DNA of 64,000 bases, from the NCBI RefSeq assembly GCF_030418125.1, contig NZ_JAUHTR010000015.1:1-64000 (forward strand), written 5' to 3'. A model generated the notes under the pieces. The model searched no databases, was not told where the DNA came from, and was given only the letters and a program-made list of their open reading frames with translations. Shown here piece after piece: positions 1-7,823 of the stretch (position 1 is the stretch's first letter; each line of letters opens with the position of its first letter). The position numbers and the translations under genes were made by a program. The DNA is from Fictibacillus fluitans. GTDB lineage: Bacteria > Bacillota > Bacilli > Bacillales > Fictibacillaceae.

Positions 1-30
1 GACCGTGCGATAGGCACGGTCTTTTTTTGT
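1..30 (+). terminator. Rho-independent terminator of an upstream gene
   Basis: GACCGTGC and GCACGGTC arms around a short loop are followed at once by a run of seven T. It ends a plus-strand transcript whose gene lies before the window. Nothing coding is seen from here to the iadA leader. Confidence 0.8.
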
Positions 31-118
31 CGGATTTGATATCCTAAATCATAAAAAACAAAGGAAAAGGCTAAAAAAACGCCAAAAAGGGGGAACAGTA
101 AGTAATAAGACCAAAAAA

Positions 119-176
119 GGCATGGCTATACGGAGAAGCCAGCAAGAGGATATCGTTGCGAGGAGCCATGAATGCC
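119..176 (+). promoter_or_regulatory. Possible structured leader of iadA
   Basis: CATGGCT at 121-127 is perfectly complementary to AGCCATG at 164-170, and inside this loop GCAA (142-145) pairs with TTGC (156-159). GGCAT (119-123) can further pair with ATGCC (172-176). I do not recognise it as a known riboswitch class. A 21-codon frame also starts at 122 but lacks a well-spaced ribosome site. Evidence is nested complementarity only. Confidence 0.25.
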
Positions 177-241
177 AAGCTGTTTGAACACATATCTTTA
201 GACAATAGCAGCAACTGATAAAAATTGGAGGGAACGTTGAA

Positions 242-1414
242 GTGCTTACTTTAATAAAAAATGGTGAAGTTTACAGCCCGAACCACCTGGGCCAAAAGGA
301 TATTCTTCTCACGGGCAGCAAGATCGGGTACATCCGGAAACAGATTGATGTTCCGGAGAGCTTTGTTCCGATACAGGAAATCGATGCAACGGATAAACTG
401 ATCGTTCCTGGGTTCATTGATTCGCATGTCCATATTACTGGAGGCGGCGGGGAAGGCGGGTTCAGGACACGTACACCTGAACTGATGCTTACGGATGCGA
501 CTACAGCAGGAATTACGACGATGGTCGGGCTGCTTGGCACAGACGGAACGACAAGAACATTACAGAACCTTCTGGCCAAAGCGCACGCGCTGGAGGAAGA
601 GGGGATTACAACTTTTATTCATTCAGGCTCGTATCAGCTTCCCGTACGGACGATCACCGGGAAAATAGAAGAGGATATCATCTTTATTGAAAAAATTATC
701 GGTGTTGGTGAAATTGCCATTTCAGACCATCGTTCGTCCGTGCCGACATACGAGGAATTGATCAAAATTGCAACCGCTGCCCGTAATGGCGGCTTATTAA
801 CGGGAAAGGCGGGTATTCTGGAGGTTCATATCGGAAGTGGAGAGTCACGGCTGGAGCCGATTGAGGAAATGATTGAACACACGAATATCCCTATTATGCA
901 TTTTCATCCCACTCATATAAACCGTACGGAAGAACTTTTTCATGATGGCATCCGTTATGCCAAACGGGGGGGATTTGTCGATTTCACGACGAGCACCATT
1001 CCGAGGTTTCTCGAAGAAGGAGAAGTAAAGTGCAGTAAGGGATTGAAAATTATGCTCGATCAGGGAGTGCCGATTGGGAATATTACCTTTTCATCGGATG
1101 GACAGGCAAGTCTCCCAATATTTAATGATGATGGAGAGTTCAAAGGCCTTCAGGTTGGGAAAGTGTCCTCACTGTTTGAAGAAGTCCGTGAGGCTGTGTT
1201 AAAGGAAGGGGTTTCTCTTGAAGATGCATTGAAAGTAATTACGTGTAACCCCGCACAGGTATTGAAGCTGAAAAACAAAGGATATGTCCATGAAAAGAAA
1301 GATGCCGATCTTGTTCTGTTGAATAAAGATACGTTGGAAATTGATACGGTTATCGCCAAAGGCAGGGTAATGGTTAAGAAAGGAATCCCTGTTGTAAAGG
1401 GGACTTTCCAATAG
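242..1414 (+). CDS. iadA: Isoaspartyl dipeptidase (beta-aspartyl peptidase, M38 family)
   Basis: A 390-residue amidohydrolase that hydrolyses isoaspartyl dipeptides arising from damaged proteins; expected to be cytosolic. The GTG start at 242 has GGAGG about 9 bases upstream. The binuclear metal site is visible: H62 and H64 in SHVHI, E71, Y131, H196, H225 and D286 in FSSDG. Aligning the ISDHRS block with the E. coli enzyme as I remember it places E157 where E. coli has the carbamylated bridging lysine (K162). The rest of the active site is intact, so this looks like a Glu-bridged variant rather than a dead enzyme. It stands alone between terminators. Confidence 0.93.
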   Translation: MLTLIKNGEVYSPNHLGQKDILLTGSKIGYIRKQIDVPESFVPIQEIDATDKLIVPGFIDSHVHITGGGGEGGFRTRTPELMLTDATTAGITTMVGLLGTDGTTRTLQNLLAKAHALEEEGITTFIHSGSYQLPVRTITGKIEEDIIFIEKIIGVGEIAISDHRSSVPTYEELIKIATAARNGGLLTGKAGILEVHIGSGESRLEPIEEMIEHTNIPIMHFHPTHINRTEELFHDGIRYAKRGGFVDFTTSTIPRFLEEGEVKCSKGLKIMLDQGVPIGNITFSSDGQASLPIFNDDGEFKGLQVGKVSSLFEEVREAVLKEGVSLEDALKVITCNPAQVLKLKNKGYVHEKKDADLVLLNKDTLEIDTVIAKGRVMVKKGIPVVKGTFQ

Positions 1415-1430
1415 AATGTTGAGAGGAGAA

Positions 1431-1470
1431 AAGGGTTCTGTCGGGAAAGACTGACAGAACCCTTTAATAT
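1431..1470 (+). terminator. Terminator after iadA
   Basis: Perfect 12-bp stem AAGGGTTCTGTC/GACAGAACCCTT with a 10-base loop, followed by TAATATTT. The next 200 bases before the aspartokinase gene hold only a small ACCAC/GTGGT hairpin; I see no lysine riboswitch consensus there. Confidence 0.8.
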
Positions 1471-1677
1471 TTCCCTTACTATTTTATTATTCCCTCGGAA
1501 ATAATCGAAATTCCACGGAATATTGCCCGGAATGACTTAGTAACACCACGGTGTAGTTCCTGTGGTATGGACATTTGTTTATGCTGTATGGAAAAACTTC
1601 TTGCATCTTATTCGAAAACGCGCAATAATAAGAACTAAATTTCAGCGGACAAATTCCAACAGTAGGGGATGTTAACA

Positions 1678-3039
1678 ATGAAAGTAGTAAAGTTCGGCGG
1701 TTCATCTTTATCATGTGCGGAACAGATAGAAAAGGTATTTCAAATTGTAGTTTCCGATCCGAATCGAAAGGCTGTGGTGGTGTCAGCACCAGGAAAACGG
1801 AATACAGATGACACAAAAGTGACGGATCTTTTAATAGAGTGTGCGGCCTCCTATTTACAGGGTAAAGAAGACAACGAGTCGTTTGAAGCCATTATTGGCA
1901 GATATGAAAGCATCGCCCAGGATCTTCAGCTTCCAGGGGAAACAGTGGAAGGCATTCGCAGCAGCCTTCTGAAGCTGTTAAACAGTGACCGCAGCAACCC
2001 AAAAAAATATATGGATGCGATAAAGGCGAGCGGGGAAGACAATAATGCCAGGCTCATTGCTGCCTATTTTCAGTTCAAAGGGGTAAATGCACGGTATGTC
2101 AATCCAAAAGAGGCGGGACTGCTTGTCACAGATGAACCGGGAAATGCACAGCCCTTGCCTGAAACCTATGAGTCTCTTTACAGGCTGAGAGAACATTCTG
2201 GCATTGTGATCTTTCCAGGCTTCTTTGGGTTTAATAGGGAAGGAGAAATTGTAACGTTCTCCCGCAGCGGCTCGGACATTACAGGCTCGATATTGGCCAG
2301 CGGGATGAGAGCCGATGTTTATGAGAATTTCACGGACGTGGATGCCGTCTATTCGGTCAATCCAAACATCATTCACCAGCCCAAAGAAATTACAGAGATT
2401 ACGTACAGAGAAATGCGGGAGCTGTCATATGCTGGCTTTTCTGTGTTTCATGATGAAGCGCTTATGCCTGCCTTCAGAGCGGGGATTCCCGTTAATGTAA
2501 AAAATACAAACCAGCCTGATAAGCCCGGAACAATGATTGTGAAGGAGCGAAAGCTTACAAACGGGCCGGTGATCGGAATCGCGAGTGATGATGGTTTTTC
2601 AAGCATCTATGTCAGCAAGTATTTATTAAACAGAGAAATCGGATTTGGCCGACGGCTTTTAAATATTCTTGAGGATTTTCATTTGTCTTTTGAACATATG
2701 CCGTCAGGGATTGATGATATTTCTATTATTTTAAGGCAGCATCAGCTGAGCGAGTCCGTCGAAGAACAAATTGTTCAGCGGATTAAAGAAGAACTTCATG
2801 CCGATGACGTGAAGGTGCAAAGAGACCTTGCGCTGATCATGATGGTTGGCGAAGGAATGAGAGAGTCCGTCGGGACGGCGGCAAGAGCTTCAACCGCATT
2901 GGCAAGAGCCGGGGTTAACATTGAGATGATCAACCAGGGATCATCAGAGGTCAGCATGATGTTTGGTGTAAAAGCCGGGGATGAAAGAAAAGCGGTGCAG
3001 GCGATGTATGAAGAATTTTTTGCGGGAGTAACAATTTAA
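1678..3039 (+). CDS. thrD: Aspartokinase (class III type, ThrD/YclM-like)
   Basis: Phosphorylates aspartate in the first step toward lysine, threonine, methionine and diaminopimelate. The N-terminus KVVKFGGSS is the kinase signature, and FSRSGSDITG with the following YENFTDVDAVY block belongs to the catalytic domain. The last ~150 residues (from about GPVIGIASDDGFS) look like two ACT domains for amino-acid feedback. The 453-residue length matches B. subtilis YclM rather than the shorter alpha/beta LysC. ATG 1678 is chosen over ATG 1669 because AGGGG (1664-1668) is 9 bases from the former and directly abuts the latter. The isozyme assignment rests on length and general resemblance. Confidence 0.88.
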   Translation: MKVVKFGGSSLSCAEQIEKVFQIVVSDPNRKAVVVSAPGKRNTDDTKVTDLLIECAASYLQGKEDNESFEAIIGRYESIAQDLQLPGETVEGIRSSLLKLLNSDRSNPKKYMDAIKASGEDNNARLIAAYFQFKGVNARYVNPKEAGLLVTDEPGNAQPLPETYESLYRLREHSGIVIFPGFFGFNREGEIVTFSRSGSDITGSILASGMRADVYENFTDVDAVYSVNPNIIHQPKEITEITYREMRELSYAGFSVFHDEALMPAFRAGIPVNVKNTNQPDKPGTMIVKERKLTNGPVIGIASDDGFSSIYVSKYLLNREIGFGRRLLNILEDFHLSFEHMPSGIDDISIILRQHQLSESVEEQIVQRIKEELHADDVKVQRDLALIMMVGEGMRESVGTAARASTALARAGVNIEMINQGSSEVSMMFGVKAGDERKAVQAMYEEFFAGVTI

Positions 3040-3049
3040 TAGATTAAAA

Positions 3050-3082
3050 AAGAACAAAACAGGAGCGTTTTGTTCTTTTTTA
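3050..3082. terminator. Bidirectional terminator between thrD and the convergent DUF2269 gene
   Basis: AAGAACAAAAC/GTTTTGTTCTT stem with a 6-base loop, A-run on the left and T-run on the right, so it can serve both strands. The minus-strand gene ends inside its right flank. Confidence 0.8.
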
Positions 3083-3523
3083 TGTCCAAAGCTGGGGCTT
3101 GGCTACCATGAACCAAAGCATGGAGAGCATCAGCGCCAGATAAATCCAAATCGTTCTTTTCAGCTTGGATGTAAGTTCCGCCCGCTGTTCCTCCGGGTCT
3201 TTAAACCTTCGGATCGTGGGAGAAAAGGCCCGTGCCAGAAAATACAGTGAACAAATTAAGATAACAATGGTAGTGAGCAGCCAGGAGGTGGTCCAGGACC
3301 GTTTTGTGATCCACACAAGGAGTACGCCGGTAACCACGAGTATGTGACCCGCATGCTTTGCCAGCCGGACGGCAGCCTTAAAGGTATCCAGATATGCTTC
3401 CTCATGGCCGGGGCCGGCCACCCTGAGTTTTTTCAGTAAGGGCAGAAGTATGAAAAAGGGACCGACAGACAGGATGACACTGAATATATGAAGATATAGC
3501 AAAAAGGGATACGTCAGGTTCAT
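3080..3523 (-). CDS. DUF2269-like integral membrane protein
   Basis: A 147-residue protein with four hydrophobic segments, near residues 5-28, 57-73, 80-98 and 126-142. The short N-terminal region PFLLYLHIFSVILSVGPFF and the overall length resemble DUF2269 (distantly CopD-like) membrane proteins of unknown function. It is the third gene of a minus-strand set ywbE, ASCH, DUF2269 with 9-base spacing to the ASCH gene, so it is probably co-transcribed. No catalytic motif is apparent. Confidence 0.65.
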   Translation of the reverse strand: MNLTYPFLLYLHIFSVILSVGPFFILLPLLKKLRVAGPGHEEAYLDTFKAAVRLAKHAGHILVVTGVLLVWITKRSWTTSWLLTTIVILICSLYFLARAFSPTIRRFKDPEEQRAELTSKLKRTIWIYLALMLSMLWFMVAKPQLWT

Positions 3524-3532
3524 TTAATCCTG

Positions 3533-3889
3533 TTATTCCTCTTCCACTGCTTTGAATTCATGAACCCATACCTTCATATGAGGAAGCCATGGCATTCCGG
3601 GATGAATCGACAGAATGGAATTTTTATAGCCTTCTACATCTTCAAATCCTTCTTGCCGTGCATGCTCATCTGTTAATTCACCCAATGACTGGGAATAAAC
3701 GTTTTCAACAACAAACTTTTTGCCTTTGAGTTCCATAATCTCTCCCACATCGGCATATCGACCGTTTCGGCGGGTTGCTGTTTTTTGGCCTGCAAGCACT
3801 TTTTCCACGTCCTGCGGCTGTGTGACAAGCCGCTCAACACTGCATGTTTTTGGCGGCAGGCTGTTATTTTCGGTCGTTTGATTGGTCAT
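3533..3889 (-). CDS. ASCH-domain protein
   Basis: A 118-residue soluble protein. The stretch VEKVLAGQKTATRR followed by a YADVGEIMEL turn is typical of ASCH domains, a PUA-like RNA-binding fold often linked to RNA modification or translation control. Its ATG overlaps the ywbE stop by four bases and its ribosome site AAGGAGG lies inside ywbE, which implies translational coupling. The target RNA cannot be told from sequence. Confidence 0.75.
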   Translation of the reverse strand: MTNQTTENNSLPPKTCSVERLVTQPQDVEKVLAGQKTATRRNGRYADVGEIMELKGKKFVVENVYSQSLGELTDEHARQEGFEDVEGYKNSILSIHPGMPWLPHMKVWVHEFKAVEEE

Positions 3890-4098
3890 TTTTGTTCCTC
3901 CTTATTTTGCACGATCTCTTTTACTCTTCCGACTTGTCCATCCTCTAGACGAACCTTTATTCCATGTGGATGCTGGGCAGAATTGGTCAGAATATCTTTT
4001 ACTATGCCTCTTGTGAGCTTCCCGGTTCTTTGATCCTTTTTTAAAACGATAAACACATCCAAACCTGGAGTGATATTTTGGCGGCTTTGGCCATTCAT
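3886..4098 (-). CDS. ywbE: YwbE family protein
   Basis: A 70-residue protein with the family pattern: G..V.IVLKKDQRTGKLTRG.V..IL..S..HPHGIKVRL..G.VGRV. This is a small, conserved, uncharacterised family with a probable beta-rich fold. It is the first gene of a three-gene minus-strand unit. A longer frame starting at 4162 is in another reading frame and lacks family similarity. Confidence 0.85.
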   Translation of the reverse strand: MNGQSRQNITPGLDVFIVLKKDQRTGKLTRGIVKDILTNSAQHPHGIKVRLEDGQVGRVKEIVQNKEEQK

Positions 4099-4217
4099 AG
4101 TGGATGCTCCTTTCCTTCAGCCTTTTTCCTAATAACTTTTGCTGTATATAATAGTATATCACGCCCGAAAAAGAGAAAAAGGTTGAAAAAAATCTATTCT
4201 ATATTAAAATAAAGCAT

Positions 4218-4243
4218 GGATAAGAGAAAGAACGCTGTTATCC
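4218..4243 (+). promoter_or_regulatory. Leader hairpin upstream of first mpsC gene
   Basis: GGATAA and TTATCC arms enclose GAGAAAGAACGCTG. A very similar element sits before the second paralogue at 5173-5199 (GGATAA, AGAAAG, GCT, TTATC). The shared interior AGAAAG-x-A-x-GCT is conserved although flanking sequence is not, suggesting a functional RNA or DNA site. I do not recognise a known riboswitch. Confidence 0.35.
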
Positions 4244-4331
4244 GGAGATTTGCACAACTTGAATGTTTTATAGATAGTCAATCAATTAAATAGTTGGCGG
4301 TAATGAACTAGACATAGATGAGCTGGACTTG

Positions 4332-4376
4332 AGCCAAATAGAAACAGATACCCTCTGTTTCTATTTGGCTTTTTTA
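4332..4376 (+). terminator. Terminator or attenuator before the first mpsC gene
   Basis: AGCCAAATAGAAACAGA pairs with TCTGTTTCTATTTGGCT, followed by TTTTTT. It lies only 25 bases before the mpsC start and after the leader hairpin, so it may attenuate that gene rather than end another; no plus-strand gene precedes it. Confidence 0.75.
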
Positions 4377-4401
4377 ATATTGTGAATGAAGGGCGGTTAG
4401 A

Positions 4402-5097
4402 ATGGAAAAAACTCAGATAAACAATCTTCAAATCAAGCTTGGGAGTATGATAGGAAAGATGCTCCGGGATCGTTTTGGAAAAGGCCCTGAATCAATTTTT
4501 GTTACAATCACCCCTTCGTTTTTTGCTGTGGTAATCAAAAACTTCCTTTCCCCCATGGAGCAGAATCTGCTGATCAAGGGAAAAGAATCGTTTGTTCATC
4601 AAGCTCGTGACATTATCATGGATGAGCTTCTGCCCGAAATTAGAGAACAGTTTTATTTGATGACAGGGGTGGAGCTTGCGGGAGAAATTTATTGCGACTG
4701 GAACCTACATAAGAAAACCGGATTGCTTCTTGCTGAAATTCCAGGAACAGAGCCGCTTTGGAGCTCTGATCAAGTAGTACAGTCGATAAATTATGTTGTA
4801 GACCAGGTCAGTGAAACCGCACAGAAAAGGCCGCTTAACATATCTTCCGTATTCTTATCAAACCGGCTGCTCCTGGTTAAACGTGAAGGAGTCCTTACGC
4901 GAATAGAGAGTGCATTGATAGAGGATGGTTTTGTTAAAGAACTGTTAATGACAAAAAAGAAACTGGAAAAGAACCTGATGGAAGCAAAAATAACCAGATT
5001 AGAAGAGATACTTGCTAAACGGATTTCGGATATTTTTGTCGAATGGAACTTCTTGCAGGACAAAAGTTATATATTAATTGCTCTATCGTCTAAATAA
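4402..5097 (+). CDS. MpsC/DUF2294 family protein, copy 1
   Basis: A 231-residue protein with two MpsC-type halves. Residues ~8-115 hold the family pattern MLRDRFGKGPES, then FLSPME, then LLPEIRE and YCDWN; residues ~130-231 repeat a weaker version ending in ISDIFVEWN. The family name refers to a proposed Na+-translocating membrane-potential system, but no mpsA/mpsB partner is nearby and the protein has no membrane segment. It is followed 126 bases later by a paralogue. ATG 4402 follows GGGCGG at moderate distance. Function unknown. Confidence 0.75.
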   Translation: MEKTQINNLQIKLGSMIGKMLRDRFGKGPESIFVTITPSFFAVVIKNFLSPMEQNLLIKGKESFVHQARDIIMDELLPEIREQFYLMTGVELAGEIYCDWNLHKKTGLLLAEIPGTEPLWSSDQVVQSINYVVDQVSETAQKRPLNISSVFLSNRLLLVKREGVLTRIESALIEDGFVKELLMTKKKLEKNLMEAKITRLEEILAKRISDIFVEWNFLQDKSYILIALSSK

Positions 5098-5172
5098 AGG
5101 CATTAAGCAGTTGAAGTTTTATGTATTTCTTACTGGGGAATTAGAAATAATAGCTCACATGCGTCAGGACAA

Positions 5173-5199
5173 GGATAAAAGAAAGGATGCTTTTATCTT
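5173..5199 (+). promoter_or_regulatory. Leader hairpin upstream of second mpsC gene
   Basis: GATAAAAG pairs with CTTTTATC around AAAGGATG. It matches the element at 4218-4243 in stem sequence and interior, so the pair was duplicated with the genes or is independently maintained. The RNA hairpin ends 25 bases before the ATG, near the ribosome site. Confidence 0.35.
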
Positions 5200-5223
5200 A
5201 AAAGAATGTAGGTGTTAGGCCAT

Positions 5224-5898
5224 ATGTCTATAGAAGTGCAAATTTCGAGTTACATGGGAAAATTGTTAAGAGATAATTTTGGTAAAGGGCCAGAATCTGC
5301 TTTCGTTACCATTGAGCACCCTTTCATATTTATTCATATCCGCAACTTTATCTCGCCAATGGAAAGTGCCCTGCTGAAACAGGGAAAAGAATCTACGGTT
5401 GAAGAAACTCGAGAGACCATGCTGTCAGGCCTTCTTCCGGAAATACAAGCCTATATCATGGCTTTAACAGGAACAGAATATGAAAAGTTCTTTTATGACT
5501 GGAATACAGCAAATCAGTCCATGATGATAACCGGTGTGGTCAATAAAGAGGAAATGCTTCAATTTGATTACCCTTACAGTAAGAAGGATGAAGTAGAGAA
5601 GAAAATCAATGAGATTAGTCATATGGTTCAAAAAACACCTGAGCAAACAGTAACCGGAATGGTCAATGACAGAATACTGGTTTGCCTCAGGGATGGCATC
5701 CTCGTTACCATAGAAAAAGAATTGATTCAAAAAGGATATGCAAAGCCATTAAAGGTTACAAAACGAACTCTGGAAAAAAAGTTTTTTATCAACGATGGAA
5801 TCGATCCAATTCTGGGCAAAAAACTGACAGATGTTTTTTGCGATTGGGATTTTGATACAGATACCGGGTTCCTTGTTTTTTACTTTTCACCAAGATAA
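5224..5898 (+). CDS. MpsC/DUF2294 family protein, copy 2
   Basis: A 224-residue paralogue of the preceding gene with the same landmarks: KLLRDNFGKGPES, FISPMES, LLPEIQA, FYDWN, then a second half with MVNDRILVCLRDG and ending TDVFCDWDFDTDTG. ATG 5224 is preferred over GTG 5212 because AGGTG at 5210-5214 is correctly spaced from it and the alignment with copy 1 starts there. Tandem duplication and divergence are clear; separate leader hairpins suggest each gene keeps its own control. Confidence 0.75.
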   Translation: MSIEVQISSYMGKLLRDNFGKGPESAFVTIEHPFIFIHIRNFISPMESALLKQGKESTVEETRETMLSGLLPEIQAYIMALTGTEYEKFFYDWNTANQSMMITGVVNKEEMLQFDYPYSKKDEVEKKINEISHMVQKTPEQTVTGMVNDRILVCLRDGILVTIEKELIQKGYAKPLKVTKRTLEKKFFINDGIDPILGKKLTDVFCDWDFDTDTGFLVFYFSPR

Positions 5899-5925
5899 CA
5901 GGCGGAAATGAATAAGAGTCATACA

Positions 5926-5978
5926 TGAGTGGAAAGAAGGCAGTGAAGACTGTTTTTCTTTCCGCTCTTTATTTTTTT
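5926..5978 (+). terminator. Terminator after the mpsC pair
   Basis: GAGTGGAAAGAA pairs with TTCTTTCCGCTC and is followed by a T-rich tract. Confidence 0.75.
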
Positions 5979-6083
5979 GAAAAAGGTTCAAATAATTTCA
6001 AAAATTTAGTTGGCGATGTATGATTAAGCTAGTGAAACTTACATATTGTGCTTTTTATAGAAGACGTGGAGGATGATGCACCC

Positions 6084-7823
6084 TTGAAAGTAATCCGGAT
6101 TTTAAAGCCATACCGAATACAAATAGCAGTAGCCCTGATATTAATGCTCGTTGAACTGGCGGTTGAGCTCCTGCAGCCGCTCTTGATTGCGAAAGTAATT
6201 GATAACGGAATAATGAAAAAGGATCTCGGTGTTGTTATGTTATGGGGGAGCGTGATGATCGGCATTTCGCTCTGTGCCTTTATTGCCGGCATTATTAATT
6301 CGTTTTACGCATCCCATGTCAGCCAGAATTATGGATATGATATCCGGAAAACACTTTTTACAAAGATTCAGGCCTTCTCCTTTGCCAACTTCAATTCTTT
6401 TCCAACTTCTTCCCTTATTACGAGAATGACCAATGATGTTACACAGCTGCAGAATACTGTCTTCATGAGTCTCAGGGTAATGCTGCGTGCGCCTCTATTG
6501 GTAGTGGGCGGACTGGTGATGTCCTTTATTGTGAATCCCGAACTGGCGCTTTTTCTGGCAGTGGCCGTTCCCAATCTGTTTGTCTTCTTACTGTGGGTTT
6601 TAAAAAAGGGCGGAACATTGTTCAAGTTTGTTCAGGGCTATCTTGATAAAGTGAACGGCGTGATGCGGGAAAATCTCTCGGGCATCCGCATTATCAAGGC
6701 TTTTTTAAGAAGCAGGCATGAGGTAAAGCGTTTTACCAATGCCAATACAAAACTGAAGGATCAGACCGTTTACGCATTGCGGCTCATGGAAGCCACCAAT
6801 CCGATTTTACTTCTCGTCATGAACATTGCCATTATGTGCGTTCTATGGTTTGGAAGCGAACAGATCAGCACCGGCAGTGCGCAGGTAGGGGATTTAGTGG
6901 CGATTATTAATTACAGTACAAGAATTACTTCAACGTTCTCCATCTTTTCCTGGATTATCATGGCGTTTTCGCGTGCAAAGGCTTCAGCCAACCGGCTCAC
7001 GGATGTGCTGGATACGGAAGTTGACCTTGTGGACCGGTCGGATTCAGAAATCGTCACTCCTGATATTAAGGGAAAAATCGAATTTCAGGATGTGGCTTTC
7101 CGTTACCCTGGAACTGAAAAGAAGGTGCTTGAGCATATTTCCTTTACCGCTGAAACCGGGCAGACAGTGGCTGTGATGGGGGCCACGGGGTCAGGAAAGT
7201 CTTCGCTGTTTCAGCTCATTCCCCGGCTGTATGATGTAGCGGAAGGAAAGATCCTGCTTGATGGCGCGGATATCAGCTCTATGAAACTGGAATCTCTGAG
7301 AAATGCCATTGGTCTTGTTCCGCAAGAGTCGCTGTTATTTACCGGAACAGTAGCGGAAAACATTGCCTGGGGCAAAGAAAATGCAACACCTGATGAAATT
7401 GAAACGGCAGCAGAGCATGCCCAGATTGCCGAGACCATTGCCAAACTGCCAGAGCAGTATCGTACCCGGCTGGGGCAAAAAGGAGTAAACCTATCGGGTG
7501 GCCAAAAACAGCGTTTATCGATCGCCAGGGCATTGGTACGGCATCCGAAAATCCTTCTTCTGGACGACAGCACAAGTGCGCTGGATTTAAAAACAGAAAG
7601 GAAGCTGCTGGAGGCCCTCCATCACTATCCTTCAACCCTGTTGATTATTACGCAAAAGATCGCCACAGCCATGGAAGCTGATAAAATTCTGTTAATTGAC
7701 AATGGAAAGCTTTTAATTGAAGGGAAACATGAAGACCTGCTGCTGCGTTCAAGGCTTTATCAGGAAATTTTTGAATCCCAGTTTGGAGAGGAGACGTTGA
7801 AGCATGCTCAAGGATTTGATTGA
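6084..7823 (+). CDS. yfiB: ABC exporter half-transporter with degenerate ATPase site (YfiB-like)
   Basis: A multidrug-type ABC exporter subunit: six transmembrane helices in roughly the first 310 residues, then a nucleotide-binding domain with Walker A GATGSGKS, signature LSGGQ and Walker B ILLLDDSTSALD. The residue after Walker B is Asp instead of catalytic Glu, and the H-loop reads ITQK, with Gln for His. This is the degenerate-site pattern of heterodimeric exporters such as BmrCD and TM287/288. The start is set at TTG 6084: GGAGG is 11 bases upstream and homologues begin KVIRILKPYR; an upstream GTG at about 6048 has no ribosome site. It overlaps yfiC by 20 bases. Confidence 0.85.
   Translation: MKVIRILKPYRIQIAVALILMLVELAVELLQPLLIAKVIDNGIMKKDLGVVMLWGSVMIGISLCAFIAGIINSFYASHVSQNYGYDIRKTLFTKIQAFSFANFNSFPTSSLITRMTNDVTQLQNTVFMSLRVMLRAPLLVVGGLVMSFIVNPELALFLAVAVPNLFVFLLWVLKKGGTLFKFVQGYLDKVNGVMRENLSGIRIIKAFLRSRHEVKRFTNANTKLKDQTVYALRLMEATNPILLLVMNIAIMCVLWFGSEQISTGSAQVGDLVAIINYSTRITSTFSIFSWIIMAFSRAKASANRLTDVLDTEVDLVDRSDSEIVTPDIKGKIEFQDVAFRYPGTEKKVLEHISFTAETGQTVAVMGATGSGKSSLFQLIPRLYDVAEGKILLDGADISSMKLESLRNAIGLVPQESLLFTGTVAENIAWGKENATPDEIETAAEHAQIAETIAKLPEQYRTRLGQKGVNLSGGQKQRLSIARALVRHPKILLLDDSTSALDLKTERKLLEALHHYPSTLLIITQKIATAMEADKILLIDNGKLLIEGKHEDLLLRSRLYQEIFESQFGEETLKHAQGFD

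Noticed and set aside
1471-1677. Lysine riboswitch before aspartokinase
   Set aside because: No L-box consensus; only a short ACCAC/GTGGT hairpin is seen.
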